From: Pandoraea sp. PE-S2T-3
Lineage (GTDB): Bacteria; Pseudomonadota; Gammaproteobacteria; Burkholderiales; Burkholderiaceae
Reading direction: 5' to 3'
NCBI RefSeq assembly: GCF_002179965.1
Contig: NZ_NGUQ01000035.1
Coordinates: 310,001-374,000 of the forward strand
DNA: 64,000 nucleotides
In this document: positions 27,427 through 36,664 of the stretch, piece after piece
Numbering within the stretch: position 1 is the first letter of the stretch
Layout: every line of letters begins with the position of its first letter
The notes under the pieces: model-generated
The model's database searches: none
Told to the model about the DNA's origin: nothing
The model's input: the letters and a program-made list of their open reading frames with translations, nothing else
Made by a program: the position numbers and the translations under genes

Positions 27427-27843
27427 TCAGCCCTTGCGCGTTGCGGCAACGACCTTGATTTCAACGATCAGCTCGGGGCGAGCCAGCGCGGCGATGCCAA
27501 GAATGGTCCATGCCGGGAAATCTGAGCGGATGTATTGCGCCTTCACCGCGCGGAAGTCCGGCAGATGGCTCGTCAGGTCCGTGTGGTATGAGACCAACTC
27601 GACCACGTCGGTGAAGTCCAGGCCGAGTTGAGTCAGTACCGCAGCGATCCGCTTGAACGCGGCGTCGATTTGCTCCGTCGGTGACTCGGGAATGGTGCCG
27701 TCGGCTCGCAGGCCGATTTGACCCGCGATAAACACGAGTCCGTTGGCGGTGACCGCCGGGGAGTATTGAAACAGATCGAAGATACGATTGCCGCCGAACG
27801 TGGCATCGTCTTCAGGCAGGCGCAGGCGCTCGATATGGCTCAT
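27427..27843 (-). CDS. RidA-family enamine/imine deaminase
   Basis: A 138-residue RidA/YjgF/UK114-family protein. Members hydrolyse reactive enamine and imine intermediates made by PLP enzymes. The fold motifs FIAGQIGLRADGTIPE, SYHTDLTSHLPDFRAVK and a C-terminal VEIKVVAA are present. The typical catalytic Arg is replaced near PAWTILGIAALARPELIVEI, where only one Arg is seen, so substrate specificity may differ. It is the first gene of the operon with hpd and the exported dehydratase. AAGGA lies seven bases before the ATG. Confidence 0.88.
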   Translation of the reverse strand: MSHIERLRLPEDDATFGGNRIFDLFQYSPAVTANGLVFIAGQIGLRADGTIPESPTEQIDAAFKRIAAVLTQLGLDFTDVVELVSYHTDLTSHLPDFRAVKAQYIRSDFPAWTILGIAALARPELIVEIKVVAATRKG

Positions 27844-27944
27844 GGTGATTCCTTATCGTTAGGGGAATGGGCAATTCGCAAGGGACTGCATGCACATCAC
27901 TCTATCGAGGCGAAAACGCCAAGTCTGTATATCGCGCTACCAAA

Positions 27945-28625
27945 TCACCCGAGAAGTCGTGAGCGATCGATGACCCAAATGCGGCGTTGTTTTAATTCGA
28001 TCACGCCAAGGTCGGTCAGGCGCTTTAACGCGCGCGTCACGGTGACACGCGTCGCGCCGGTCATCGCTGCGATCTGCTCGTGGGTCAGAGCAATCGAAAT
28101 CAGCGTGCGGCCGTCGTGCACTTCGCCATAAAGGTCGGCAAGGCGGGCGAGGAGTTCGCCGATACGCATTTCCGGTTTGGGCAGCGCCAGATATTGAATG
28201 CGTGACGCAAGCACGCGTTGCTTGAGCGCAATGATGCGCATCAGTGATACGGCCAGTTCGGGACGCGTTGGAATCGCGTTAAAGATCGCGCGAATGTCGA
28301 ATTCGATGAGCTCGGCATCTTCGACCGTGATCGCGGTGGCAATGCGGCTATCGCCCTCCACCGCAGGGCTTTCACCGAACATCGACCCCGGCCCCATGAC
28401 TTCAAGAATGAACTCGGCACCATCGTGCTGAAAAATGGAGACCTGCACGCGCCCGGCGAGCAGGAAGTAGAAGGTGAAGCCCTGCTCTCCCTGCCGGTAG
28501 ATGACGGTGCCTTTGACGTATTTCTTTCTGTGTCCGAGATGGGCCGCTTGTGTCCAGATATCGGCCGTCGCGTCGTCGAGATGCCAAGTTTGCGTCGTGG
28601 GAAGCGCGAGTTTTTTCGTGTGCAT
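27945..28625 (-). CDS. Crp/Fnr-family transcriptional regulator
   Basis: A 226-residue regulator with an N-terminal cyclic-nucleotide-binding-like beta barrel (about residues 35-125, containing FLLAGRVQVSIF and GPGSMFGESPAVEGDSR) and a C-terminal helix-turn-helix (about 175-215, LTHEQIAAMTGATRVTVTRA). The cysteine cluster of oxygen-sensing Fnr proteins is absent, so it is not an iron-sulfur sensor. It directly follows the MocR gene (3 bases between) and probably forms an operon with it. It lies upstream of the ridA-hpd operon and may control it. Confidence 0.9.
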   Translation of the reverse strand: MHTKKLALPTTQTWHLDDATADIWTQAAHLGHRKKYVKGTVIYRQGEQGFTFYFLLAGRVQVSIFQHDGAEFILEVMGPGSMFGESPAVEGDSRIATAITVEDAELIEFDIRAIFNAIPTRPELAVSLMRIIALKQRVLASRIQYLALPKPEMRIGELLARLADLYGEVHDGRTLISIALTHEQIAAMTGATRVTVTRALKRLTDLGVIELKQRRIWVIDRSRLLG

Positions 28626-28628
28626 GAG

Positions 28629-30029
28629 TCATCTCAGGCGGCGTATGACATCGGCGAGGCGCGCCGAGGACCTTTCCAAGTTGGTCTCAGGTGCGGTGGC
28701 CACGCCCAGCAATAGCCCAGACCGGGCAGTCTCGGGCGTCACGTACCAAGGCGACAGGGCCGCCGGCCCCAGCCCGTAGGTCAGCAACGCTCTCGCCACG
28801 TCGACATCCGACACGCCATCGGGCAAGCGAACCAATACGGCAAGGCCGGCGGATACGGTTTCCAGTTCGTGTGTTTCGAGGCTCTGGAGTAGCGCCGCGC
28901 GTTGCGCGAAGTATAGACGCTTCAACCGCCGTAGATGCCGCAGATAGTGGCCCTCCGCCATGAACTTGGCGGCAGCGAGCTGCACCGACGGCCAAGGCGC
29001 AGGCGCCAGACATGCGGTGACTTCGGCAAACTTCGAGGCGAGCGGCGGCGGAACGACGACGAACCCCAACCGTAGCGCTGGGCTGATGGTCTTGCTGAAC
29101 GAGCCAATATGAATCACCCGTTGGCCTCGGTCCAGCGACGCCAGTGCGGGTGCCGCACGGGCGCTCAACTGCAACTCGCTGAGGTAATCGTCTTCGATGA
29201 TCCACGCGTCGTTTTTCATCGCCCAGTCCAACAGTTGAAGACGTCGCGCCAACGATAGCGTCGGGCCTAGCGGTGCTTGTTGGCCGGGCGTCACCAGCAC
29301 CAGCGACGCATCGGGTGCGTTGGCGATGCCGTAGGCCACGTCGATTCCCTCGTTGTCGACCGGTACGGGACAGAGTTTGAGATTGGCCAACGTCAGGCCG
29401 TGTCTGGCGAACGGGAAGCCCGGATTCTCAACCCATGCCTGTTTCCCCTCCAGCCCCAGCACTCGCAGTGCGAGACCCAGCCCGCCGCTGAATCCGCTCG
29501 TGACGATGACCTGATCGGGCGAGCATGCGATGCCGCGTGCAAGACTGACGTACGCCGCGATTTCCCGACGCAGGTTCGGTTCACCGCGTGGGTCCGGATA
29601 CACGACGGAGGGGCTGGACTCGGCGCGAAGGGCAAAGGCACGAACGTGGGTGAAGAGCTTCGCCGGCAGCGTCTGCTGGGCCGAGACACCCATCTGGAAG
29701 ATGGCCGGCCCGGCAGTGAGCCCTTCGTAGGTCCGCATGAAGGGGCTCGGATCGTAAGCGGTGTTGAGCGTCTTGCCGCTTGGCGGCCGCTCCGCCACCC
29801 GTGTGCCTGCGGCGCGCGACGCCGTGATGAGTTGCGCGTCCGACAGCCGGTCATAGGCGAGCCTGACCGTGCCTCGCGCCACGCCGAGCTGTGCGGCAAG
29901 GTCGAGCCACGACGGCAAACGCGCCCCCGGCGCCAGCGTGCCGCGCTCGATGGCAGCGCTGATCGCCAACCGGATCTGCTCGGACAGTGGCGTTGCTGCT
30001 GAGCGGTCGAGTTGAATCTGAAGCGTCAT
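28629..30029 (-). CDS. MocR/PdxR-type regulator (GntR DNA-binding fused to aminotransferase-like domain)
   Basis: A 466-residue MocR protein. Residues about 12-80 form the GntR winged helix (LSEQIRLAISAAIERGTLAP, GVARGTVRLAYDRL). Residues about 115-460 form a fold-type I aminotransferase-like domain with the PLP-lysine region IHIGSFSKTISPALRLGFVV. Such regulators sense PLP or an amino compound. The start at 30029 was chosen because it gives the family N-terminus MTLQIQLDRS and follows GGGAGAGG; the upstream in-frame part lacks a ribosome site. It is divergent from the cupin/AhpD operon, its likely target. Confidence 0.9.
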   Translation of the reverse strand: MTLQIQLDRSAATPLSEQIRLAISAAIERGTLAPGARLPSWLDLAAQLGVARGTVRLAYDRLSDAQLITASRAAGTRVAERPPSGKTLNTAYDPSPFMRTYEGLTAGPAIFQMGVSAQQTLPAKLFTHVRAFALRAESSPSVVYPDPRGEPNLRREIAAYVSLARGIACSPDQVIVTSGFSGGLGLALRVLGLEGKQAWVENPGFPFARHGLTLANLKLCPVPVDNEGIDVAYGIANAPDASLVLVTPGQQAPLGPTLSLARRLQLLDWAMKNDAWIIEDDYLSELQLSARAAPALASLDRGQRVIHIGSFSKTISPALRLGFVVVPPPLASKFAEVTACLAPAPWPSVQLAAAKFMAEGHYLRHLRRLKRLYFAQRAALLQSLETHELETVSAGLAVLVRLPDGVSDVDVARALLTYGLGPAALSPWYVTPETARSGLLLGVATAPETNLERSSARLADVIRRLR

Positions 30030-30065
30030 TGGCCTCTCCCGGCAGGGCTGGTGGTACAGCAAGAA

Positions 30066-30091
30066 TGTTGGTTCTTGGTGTTTTCTGTTGG
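30066..30091. promoter_or_regulatory. Direct repeats in the MocR-cupin divergent promoter
   Basis: The hexamer tgttgg is at 30066-30071 and 30086-30091, 20 bases apart (two helical turns), with a related cttgg between. MocR/PdxR proteins usually bind such direct repeats. A further short palindrome (gttgg, c, ccaac) overlaps the second copy. Assignment rests on layout only. Confidence 0.35.
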
Positions 30092-30138
30092 CCCAACCCG
30101 GCACGAGAATAGCAGAACGCAAACAGGAGAACGTGCTC

Positions 30139-30618
30139 ATGAAACATCGTCTCATCGTCTCGCTCGCGGTCGCTGTAGCAGCGGTCGCGGCCAACCTTTC
30201 GCTGGTGGCCCCGGCGAGTGCTCATAGCGCATCGAACGCCCACAGTAGCGGTGAGACCGTTACGCCTAACTTCGCGCATGCGCTGCCGAACGTCCCCGGT
30301 AAATCGCTTGAGGCCGTGGTCGTCGACTACGCGCCCGGGGGCGCTTCACTGCCGCATGCGCATGCGAAGTCTGCGTTTATCTATGCTTATGTCGTTTCGG
30401 GCGAGATCGAGTCTCAGGTCGATGACGGTCCCAAGCGTGTGTATCGTGCTGGCGAAACCTTCTTTGAGACCCCGGGCGCGATTCACCGGGTCAGCCGCAA
30501 CGCCAGCAAGACGAAACCCGCCAAGCTGCTCGCCGTGTTTGTCGTCGATACGCAAGACAAAGACTTGACCACCCCGCTGCCTGCCGCAGGCGCTACGAAG
30601 GAGGGCTCACATGAGTAA
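30139..30618 (+). CDS. Secreted cupin-domain protein
   Basis: A 159-residue protein with a signal peptide (MKHRLIVSLAVAVAAVAANL, cut after ASAHS or nearby) and a single cupin (about residues 60-140). Metal-ligand-like residues are visible in SLPHAHAKSAFIYAYVVSGE and in PGAIHRVS. AGGAG precedes the ATG at a usable distance. It overlaps the following AhpD-like gene by 8 bases, so the two are coupled. Secreted cupins of this kind are often listed as quercetinase-like, but no substrate is known. Confidence 0.85.
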   Translation: MKHRLIVSLAVAVAAVAANLSLVAPASAHSASNAHSSGETVTPNFAHALPNVPGKSLEAVVVDYAPGGASLPHAHAKSAFIYAYVVSGEIESQVDDGPKRVYRAGETFFETPGAIHRVSRNASKTKPAKLLAVFVVDTQDKDLTTPLPAAGATKEGSHE

Positions 30619-31066
30619 GCGGCTCGATTACAACCAAGTGGCCCCCGGTGGTGCGAAAGCGCTCGGCGGTGTCTATGGCTACGTCACGCAATCCAGCTTG
30701 CCACCGGAACTCGTCGAGCTTGTGTACTTGCGTGTTTCGCAGATCAACAACTGCGCGTTCTGCCTCGACATGCACACGCGAGACCTGCTGAAGAAAGGGG
30801 TGAAAGTGGAAAAGCTCGCGCTGGTGCAGGCATGGCGGGAAGCGGGCAATCTGTTCGACGCCCGCGAGCGTGCGGCACTGTCGTGGGCCGAATCGGTCAC
30901 GCTCGTCGCACAAACGGGTGTGCCGGATGCTCAGTATGCCGAAGCACGTGAGGTGTTCAATGAGCGTGAGCTGGTCGACCTGACGCTCGCCATCAGCCTG
31001 ATGAATGCGTACAACCGCATGGCCATCAGCTTTCGCAATACGCCTCAGGCGGCCGTGGATCGCTGA
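30611..31066 (+). CDS. AhpD-like carboxymuconolactone decarboxylase-family protein
   Basis: A 151-residue CMD-family protein. The redox motif Cys48-x-x-Cys51 with His55 (NNCAFCLDMH) is the AhpD peroxidase signature, so thiol-dependent peroxide reduction is more likely than lactone decarboxylation. It has no signal peptide. The start ATG lies inside the end of the cupin gene (8-base overlap). A bidirectional terminator follows. Confidence 0.88.
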   Translation: MSKRLDYNQVAPGGAKALGGVYGYVTQSSLPPELVELVYLRVSQINNCAFCLDMHTRDLLKKGVKVEKLALVQAWREAGNLFDARERAALSWAESVTLVAQTGVPDAQYAEAREVFNERELVDLTLAISLMNAYNRMAISFRNTPQAAVDR

Positions 31067-31114
31067 GGCATGTTGAGTCCCTCCGGGGCATAGGTGGGAC
31101 GGACTTGAAAAGCA

Positions 31115-31146
31115 AAAAGCCCTTGACGTCACCGTCAAGGGCTTTT
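31115..31146. terminator. Bidirectional rho-independent terminator
   Basis: A perfect 14-base stem (31115-31128 and 31133-31146, aaaagcccttgacg and complement) with a 4-base loop and T-rich tails on both strands. It ends the cupin/AhpD operon and the tRNA transcript from the other side. Confidence 0.9.
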
Positions 31147-31158
31147 CTTTTACTTCTT

Positions 31159-31234
<76 letters not shown>

Positions 31235-31262
31235 TTAACTACCGGCGCTCGCTCAGCAGCAA

Positions 31263-33905
31263 TCAATTGCCTTCGAGGAACGACTTGAGCTTGTCGGAGC
31301 GGCTCGGGTGACGCAGCTTGCGCAGCGCCTTGGCTTCAATCTGACGAATACGCTCACGCGTCACGTCGAACTGCTTACCCACTTCCTCGAGCGTGTGATC
31401 CGTGCTCATCTCGATACCGAAACGCATGCGCAGCACCTTGGCCTCGCGCGGCGTCAACGAATCAAGCACGTCCTTCACGACGTCGCGCATACTACCATGC
31501 AATGCCGCATCCGCAGGCGCCACCGTGCCGGTATCTTCGATGAAATCGCCCAAGTGCGAATCGTCGTCGTCACCGATCGGCGTCTCCATGGAGATCGGCT
31601 CTTTCGCGATCTTCATGATCTTGCGGATCTTGTCTTCCGGCATTTCCATCTTCTCGGCCAGCGTTGCCGGATCCGGCTCAACACCGGTTTCCTGCAAGAT
31701 CTGACGCGAAATCCGGTTCATCTTGTTGATCGTTTCGATCATGTGCACCGGAATACGGATGGTACGGGCCTGGTCAGCAATCGAACGCGTAATGGCCTGA
31801 CGAATCCACCACGTGGCATACGTCGAGAACTTGTAACCGCGACGGTATTCGAACTTGTCCACCGCCTTCATCAGGCCAATGTTGCCTTCCTGAATCAGAT
31901 CCAGGAATTGCAGACCACGGTTCGTGTACTTCTTCGCGATCGAAATCACCAGACGCAAGTTTGCCTCGGTCATTTCACGCTTGGCCTTGCGCGCACGACG
32001 CTCGCCTTCCGACATCTTGCGGTTGACGTCCTTCAACTCCGCCAACGGCAACACCACACGCGCCTGAAGGTCGATCAGCTTCTGCTGAAGTTCCTGCACG
32101 GCCGGCACGTTACGCTCGACCACAGTGCTGTACGCCTTGTTGTCGGCCACGACCGTGTAAATCCAGTCGAGATTCGTTTCGTTGCCCGGGAAGCGAGCCA
32201 CGAAATCGGCGCGCGGCATGCCGCACTTGTCGACCACGATGTACAGAATCGCGCGCTCGACGTTGCGCACTTCGTCCACTTGCGAACGCAGCGTGTCGCA
32301 CAGACGCTCGACCGTACGCGCCGTGAAGCGAATCGTCATCAGTTCGGCCTGGATGGCTTCGCCAGCCTTCACGTACGGCTTCGACTGATAACCTTCCTTC
32401 TCGAACGCACGGCGCATCTTGCCGAACCAATCGGCAATCGCGGCGAACTTGGCCAGCGAGTCACGCTTGAGCTGCTCGACCTGCGCTGCCGAAGCACCGC
32501 CGCCGCTGCTGCTGTCGTCTTCCTCGTCGGCCTCTTCTTCGGCTTCCTCTTCTTCTTCCGCGTCAGCGTCGAAGTCTTCGTCGTCAGAAGCCGCAGCCGC
32601 CGCCGCAACGGCGTCTGCATTCGGATCGATCAGGCCATCGACCACTTCGTCAATGCGCATTTCTTCACGCTCGACCTTTTCGGCCATCGCCAGAATTTCG
32701 GCGATCGTCGTCGGGCACGCAGAAATGGCCTGCACCATGTGCTTCAGGCCTTCTTCAATACGCTTGGCGATCTCGATTTCGCCCTCGCGCGTCAGCAGCT
32801 CGACCGTGCCCATTTCGCGCATGTACATGCGAACCGGGTCCGTCGTGCGGCCAAACTCGGAGTCAACGGTCGACAGGGCTGCCTCAGCCTCTTCCTCGAC
32901 TTCGTCGTCCGAAGCAGCGTTCGGTGCATTGTCGTTGAGCAACAGCGTTTCGGCATCAGGCGCTTGCTCATACACAGCAATGCCCATGTCGTTGAACGTG
33001 CCGATCACGCCCTCAAGCGCCTCGCTCTCAACCAGCTCGTCCGGCAAGTGGTCGTTGATTTCGGCGAAGGTCAGGAAGCCACGCTCCTTACCCAGCTTGA
33101 TCAGCGCCTTCAGTTTGCCGCGACGTTCCTCAAGTTCCTCCGCCGTACCGGGCTGGTGCGAGGAAAATGCGTCCTTGAGCAGTGCTTTCTCTTTTGCCCG
33201 GCGATCTCGCGCCTTCTGCTTTTCCACTTTGGTCTGATCTTCGTTCACGGGTTGATCGTTAGTATTCGCTGCGACGTTCTGCTCATCCGGAGCGGGAGTC
33301 TTCGCGGCTTTGCCACGCGTCTTGGGGACGCGCAACGCAACTTCTGCCGTCGTGACTTCCACAACTTCGGGTTTGCGGGAGGCACCGGTCTTGCTGGGTG
33401 CCTGCGTCGCAGGTGTACTGCGGCCCGCCGAGGTCGCTGCCTTGGCGGTGATTGCGCTCTTCGCGCTTTTTTCAGCGGGTTGTCGGGCCTGCGGTTTCTC
33501 GCCGGCCGTCGCCTTCGGGTTCGTCGCCGCCTTCGTCGCCTTGACGGGCGGCGCTGACTTCACCGTGGGCCTGGCTGCTGGCTTAGCCAATTTCGCAGCC
33601 CCCACCCCTGCGGCGGTCGCACTCTTTCGCGTGGTGACATCGGTCACCTTCGCAGCCGTCTTGCCGGTCGTCTTTGGTTTTGCGCCGGCGGCTGCCTTAT
33701 CTTGCGTAGTACGTTTCGCCGAACTTGCCTGGCTGGCTGTCTTCTTCGTGGCTTGCGATACCTTTGTGGCCTTTACTGCAACGCCAGCCTCCGCAGAGCG
33801 AGACGCCCCCTTCCCACCAGATGCCGCCGCCGCGCTTGTCGCGCGCTTTGCCTTCGGTGCAGGGATAACCGTCTTTTTTCCGCTGGTCGTTGTCATCTTT
33901 GCCAT
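31263..33905 (-). CDS. rpoD: RNA polymerase primary sigma factor (sigma 70)
   Basis: An 880-residue housekeeping sigma factor. Sigma region 2 holds [18 protein letters not shown] (-10 recognition and melting), and region 4.2 at the end holds the -35 helix [20 protein letters not shown]. The non-conserved insertion carries a long acidic run (near residue 450, mostly Asp and Glu). The first 230 residues or so are a Lys/Ala/Thr-rich, histone-H1-like tail not present in the 613-residue E. coli protein. The start at 33905 ([11 protein letters not shown]) is a choice among several in-frame codons, none with a strong ribosome site. It is the last gene of the yqeY-dnaG-rpoD run. Confidence 0.95.
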   Translation of the reverse strand: MAKMTTTSGKKTVIPAPKAKRATSAAAASGGKGASRSAEAGVAVKATKVSQATKKTASQASSAKRTTQDKAAAGAKPKTTGKTAAKVTDVTTRKSATAAGVGAAKLAKPAARPTVKSAPPVKATKAATNPKATAGEKPQARQPAEKSAKSAITAKAATSAGRSTPATQAPSKTGASRKPEVVEVTTAEVALRVPKTRGKAAKTPAPDEQNVAANTNDQPVNEDQTKVEKQKARDRRAKEKALLKDAFSSHQPGTAEELEERRGKLKALIKLGKERGFLTFAEINDHLPDELVESEALEGVIGTFNDMGIAVYEQAPDAETLLLNDNAPNAASDDEVEEEAEAALSTVDSEFGRTTDPVRMYMREMGTVELLTREGEIEIAKRIEEGLKHMVQAISACPTTIAEILAMAEKVEREEMRIDEVVDGLIDPNADAVAAAAAASDDEDFDADAEEEEEAEEEADEEDDSSSGGGASAAQVEQLKRDSLAKFAAIADWFGKMRRAFEKEGYQSKPYVKAGEAIQAELMTIRFTARTVERLCDTLRSQVDEVRNVERAILYIVVDKCGMPRADFVARFPGNETNLDWIYTVVADNKAYSTVVERNVPAVQELQQKLIDLQARVVLPLAELKDVNRKMSEGERRARKAKREMTEANLRLVISIAKKYTNRGLQFLDLIQEGNIGLMKAVDKFEYRRGYKFSTYATWWIRQAITRSIADQARTIRIPVHMIETINKMNRISRQILQETGVEPDPATLAEKMEMPEDKIRKIMKIAKEPISMETPIGDDDDSHLGDFIEDTGTVAPADAALHGSMRDVVKDVLDSLTPREAKVLRMRFGIEMSTDHTLEEVGKQFDVTRERIRQIEAKALRKLRHPSRSDKLKSFLEGN

Positions 33906-33968
33906 AGCGATCTCGCTTGCCAGAAAACAGCCCACTGAAAACCTTCTATTGTAGCACGCTGACTTACC

Positions 33969-35852
33969 TCAACTTCGCGCGCCCCCTGTGCCGACCGGAG
34001 CCAGCAGCCGCTTCAGTTCGTCGCGTTGCCGCGACACCGCCTGAGCGTGGCGGATTTCATCGGGCGTCAGTGACGTCCGCTTGAAAATCGTTTCGAGTTC
34101 GCTACACAGACTTTCGTACTGCATGCGCCGGATCGCGCTACGCAGTTCGGTCAAGCGCAACGACACTTGTTCCTCACGACGTTCGACCTGCTCCTCGTCG
34201 GCAGGGTCGAACAGCATCAGATCGCGGGCATTTTCCTCGAACGAGAGGATTTCCCGGATGATGTCATCAAAACTAGCCCAATTCGGCGAAGCTCGCAGAC
34301 GATCGTGCAGATATCGGAATTCAGCTTGCGCACCCAACTCACGGCAATGTCCGAGCACTTCCGAGAAAATCTCCGCGTGCTGGGTGACATCCGCCAATAT
34401 CTTGGTCTCTTCCTCGGTCAATTCGTTTCCAAGCGCCGGAAACATCAGCAGGTTCTGCAAGGCCCGGTGCTCGGTACCTACGACGCGTCGTTTTTCACGC
34501 TTGGCAGGTGCTTTGTCCCAAGCATTAGCGCGGCGTGCAGCACTCACCTGCAATTCGCACAATTCCGCCACTTCCTCCACGGAATTGCCGACGCGCTCGG
34601 CCAGCGCATGCAGAATCTGTCCGCGCAATGCGTTCGCGGGAAGCTGCTGCAACAGGGGCTTGGCTTCGAACAGCGCCCGTGCACGGCCCTCCGGCTGCTG
34701 CATATCCTTGCCCGACGTGACTTCACCGATCAGGAACTGCGACAACGGCATGGCGCGCGAGACTTCGCCCGCAAACGCGTCAGCGCCGTTTTCACGCACA
34801 TAGCTGTCCGGATCGTGTTCGGTCGGCAAGAACAAAAACTTGAAACTCCGGTTGTCGTCGGCATGCGGCAGGCACGCTTCGAGCGCACGTCGCGCCGCAC
34901 GGCGGCCAGCGGCATCGCCATCGAAGCTGAACACCACCGTCTCGGTCTGGCGCAGCAGCTTCTGTACATGCATGGGCGTACACGCCGTTCCCAGCGTCGC
35001 CACCGCCTGGGGAAAGCCCAGTTGCGCCAGCGCCACCACGTCCATATAGCCCTCGACCACGAGCACGTAGCCCGCATCGCGAATCCCTACGCGCGCCTCG
35101 AACAGGCCGTACAACTCGCTGCCCTTGCTGAACAGCGGCGTCTCCGGCGAATTCAGATATTTCGGCTCGCCCTTGTCCAGCACACGTCCGCCAAAGGCGA
35201 TGACCTGGCCCTTCGTGTTCCGGATCGGGAACATGATCCGATCGCGAAAACGGTCGTAACGGCGCTTCGTACTGCCCGGCTCGCCCTTGTCGCTTTCAAT
35301 CACCAGCCCGGCTTCGAGCAACTGATCGTCGCGGTAGTCCTGGAACGCCGCCTCAAGGTTCTGCCAGCCCTCCGGGGCGTACCCCAGACCAAAATGAGCG
35401 GCAATTTCACCCGTCAGGCCACGTCCCTTCAAATAGTCGATCGCCGTACGTGCGCCACGCAATTGCTTGCGGTAGTAGTCGCACGCGCGCGTCATGACAT
35501 CCACCAGACCGAGGGTCTGGGCCCGCTGCTGCGCCGCAGGGGGCGCGCCCGGCAGCGGCGTCTCACGGGGTACATCGAGCCCGACATTGCGGGCCAACTC
35601 TTCAACGGCCTCGACGAAACCAAGGCCGGCATGCTCCATCAGGAAGCTGATCGCGCTGCCGTGCGCGCCGCACCCGAAGCAGTGATAGAACTGCTTGGTC
35701 GGACTGACTGTAAATGAGGGCGACTTCTCATTATGAAAGGGACAAAGTCCCATGAAGTTCGCCCCACCCTTCTTCAACTGCACGTAACGACCCACCACCT
35801 CGACAATGTCGACGCGGTTGAGCAAGTCCTGCAAGAACGACTGGGGAATCAC
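33969..35852 (-). CDS. dnaG: DNA primase
   Basis: A 627-residue primase that makes RNA primers at the replication fork with DnaB. The CHC2 zinc finger lies at about residues 37-64 (CPFHNEKSPSF and HCFGCG). The catalytic TOPRIM core at about 265-345 includes VVEGYMDVVAL and FSFDGDAAGRRAA. A C-terminal helicase-binding region follows. Length is a little over the E. coli enzyme (581). It lies between yqeY and rpoD, as in the classical macromolecular-synthesis operon. Confidence 0.95.
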   Translation of the reverse strand: MIPQSFLQDLLNRVDIVEVVGRYVQLKKGGANFMGLCPFHNEKSPSFTVSPTKQFYHCFGCGAHGSAISFLMEHAGLGFVEAVEELARNVGLDVPRETPLPGAPPAAQQRAQTLGLVDVMTRACDYYRKQLRGARTAIDYLKGRGLTGEIAAHFGLGYAPEGWQNLEAAFQDYRDDQLLEAGLVIESDKGEPGSTKRRYDRFRDRIMFPIRNTKGQVIAFGGRVLDKGEPKYLNSPETPLFSKGSELYGLFEARVGIRDAGYVLVVEGYMDVVALAQLGFPQAVATLGTACTPMHVQKLLRQTETVVFSFDGDAAGRRAARRALEACLPHADDNRSFKFLFLPTEHDPDSYVRENGADAFAGEVSRAMPLSQFLIGEVTSGKDMQQPEGRARALFEAKPLLQQLPANALRGQILHALAERVGNSVEEVAELCELQVSAARRANAWDKAPAKREKRRVVGTEHRALQNLLMFPALGNELTEEETKILADVTQHAEIFSEVLGHCRELGAQAEFRYLHDRLRASPNWASFDDIIREILSFEENARDLMLFDPADEEQVERREEQVSLRLTELRSAIRRMQYESLCSELETIFKRTSLTPDEIRHAQAVSRQRDELKRLLAPVGTGGARS

Positions 35853-35921
35853 TGGATAGATGCCATTGCAACGCGGTCGCGAACCATCGCAAAAGCGACG
35901 GCGCCAGACCGCATATCCGGA

Positions 35922-36368
35922 TTACGCGGCCAGCGCAGCCTTGACCTGCGCGGACACGGCCGTCATGTCGGCGCGCCCGGCCAGTTGGCCCTTGAGCACG
36001 CCCATCACCTTGCCCATGTCCTGCGGACCCGCCGCGCCGGTCTGCGCCACGGCAGCCTTGACGGCCTGTGCCACGTCTTCTGCCGAGAGTTGCTGCGGCA
36101 TATAAACCTGAAGCACCTCGATTTCGGCGGCTTCCTTGTCGGCCAGATCGGTTCGGCCGGCGGCCTGGAACTGGCTGACGGAATCCTTGCGTTGCTTGAT
36201 GAGTTTGTCGATCACGGTCACGACCGCCGTGTCGTCGAGCGAGATGCGCTCGTCGACTTCCTTCTGTTTGATCGCGGCGAGCAGCAAGCGGATGGTCCCC
36301 AGTTTTTCGGCGGCTTTGGCACGCATGGCCGTCTTCATGTCTTCGGTAATGCGTTCTTTCAGACTCAT
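35922..36368 (-). CDS. yqeY: GatB/YqeY-domain protein
   Basis: A 148-residue YqeY protein starting MSLKERITEDMKTAMRAKAA. The domain resembles the tail of the GatB amidotransferase subunit; its role in the cell is not settled. It precedes dnaG by 69 bases and is the first gene of this operon here, since the usual rpsU is missing. Start at 36368: the longer in-frame reading upstream is basic and low-quality and has no ribosome site. Confidence 0.92.
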   Translation of the reverse strand: MSLKERITEDMKTAMRAKAAEKLGTIRLLLAAIKQKEVDERISLDDTAVVTVIDKLIKQRKDSVSQFQAAGRTDLADKEAAEIEVLQVYMPQQLSAEDVAQAVKAAVAQTGAAGPQDMGKVMGVLKGQLAGRADMTAVSAQVKAALAA

Positions 36369-36515
36369 GAGCTGGGATTCCGGAATTCGAATACGTTTCA
36401 GTGTAGTGCATGCCGCCCTAAAGAAAAGGACGGCCGGCAAGGCTTGGCACACACCGCCTGCGGCCGCAGCCGAAACGCTGGCGCTGGCCACAAACAGTGG
36501 TAAAGAACACAAAAA

Positions 36516-36543
36516 CCCGCTTGGAAGACAATTCACAAGCGGG
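36516..36543 (-). terminator. Rho-independent terminator of the HI0933-family gene
   Basis: Arms 36516-36523 and 36536-36543 (cccgcttg, caagcggg), with five T following on the minus strand, about 120 bases after the flavoprotein stop. The interval 36369-36664 holds this terminator and the yqeY promoter region but no gene; a ribosomal S21 frame was looked for and is not there. Confidence 0.8.
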
Positions 36544-36664
36544 CTCGATGGAGACGCAGATGCCGCACGTCGGCGGCATCGGAACGGGTTCGACGGACGA
36601 TCTGACTGTCGGAAAGCGCCGTCTCCACGAAGGAGAGAGCGTATCACGGCGACCCAGGGGCCGT

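Noticed and set aside
31308-33557. A 749-codon open frame antisense to rpoD
   Set aside because: It mirrors the rpoD coding strand in a GC-rich sequence, is rich in Arg, His and Leu, has no ribosome site and no family features.
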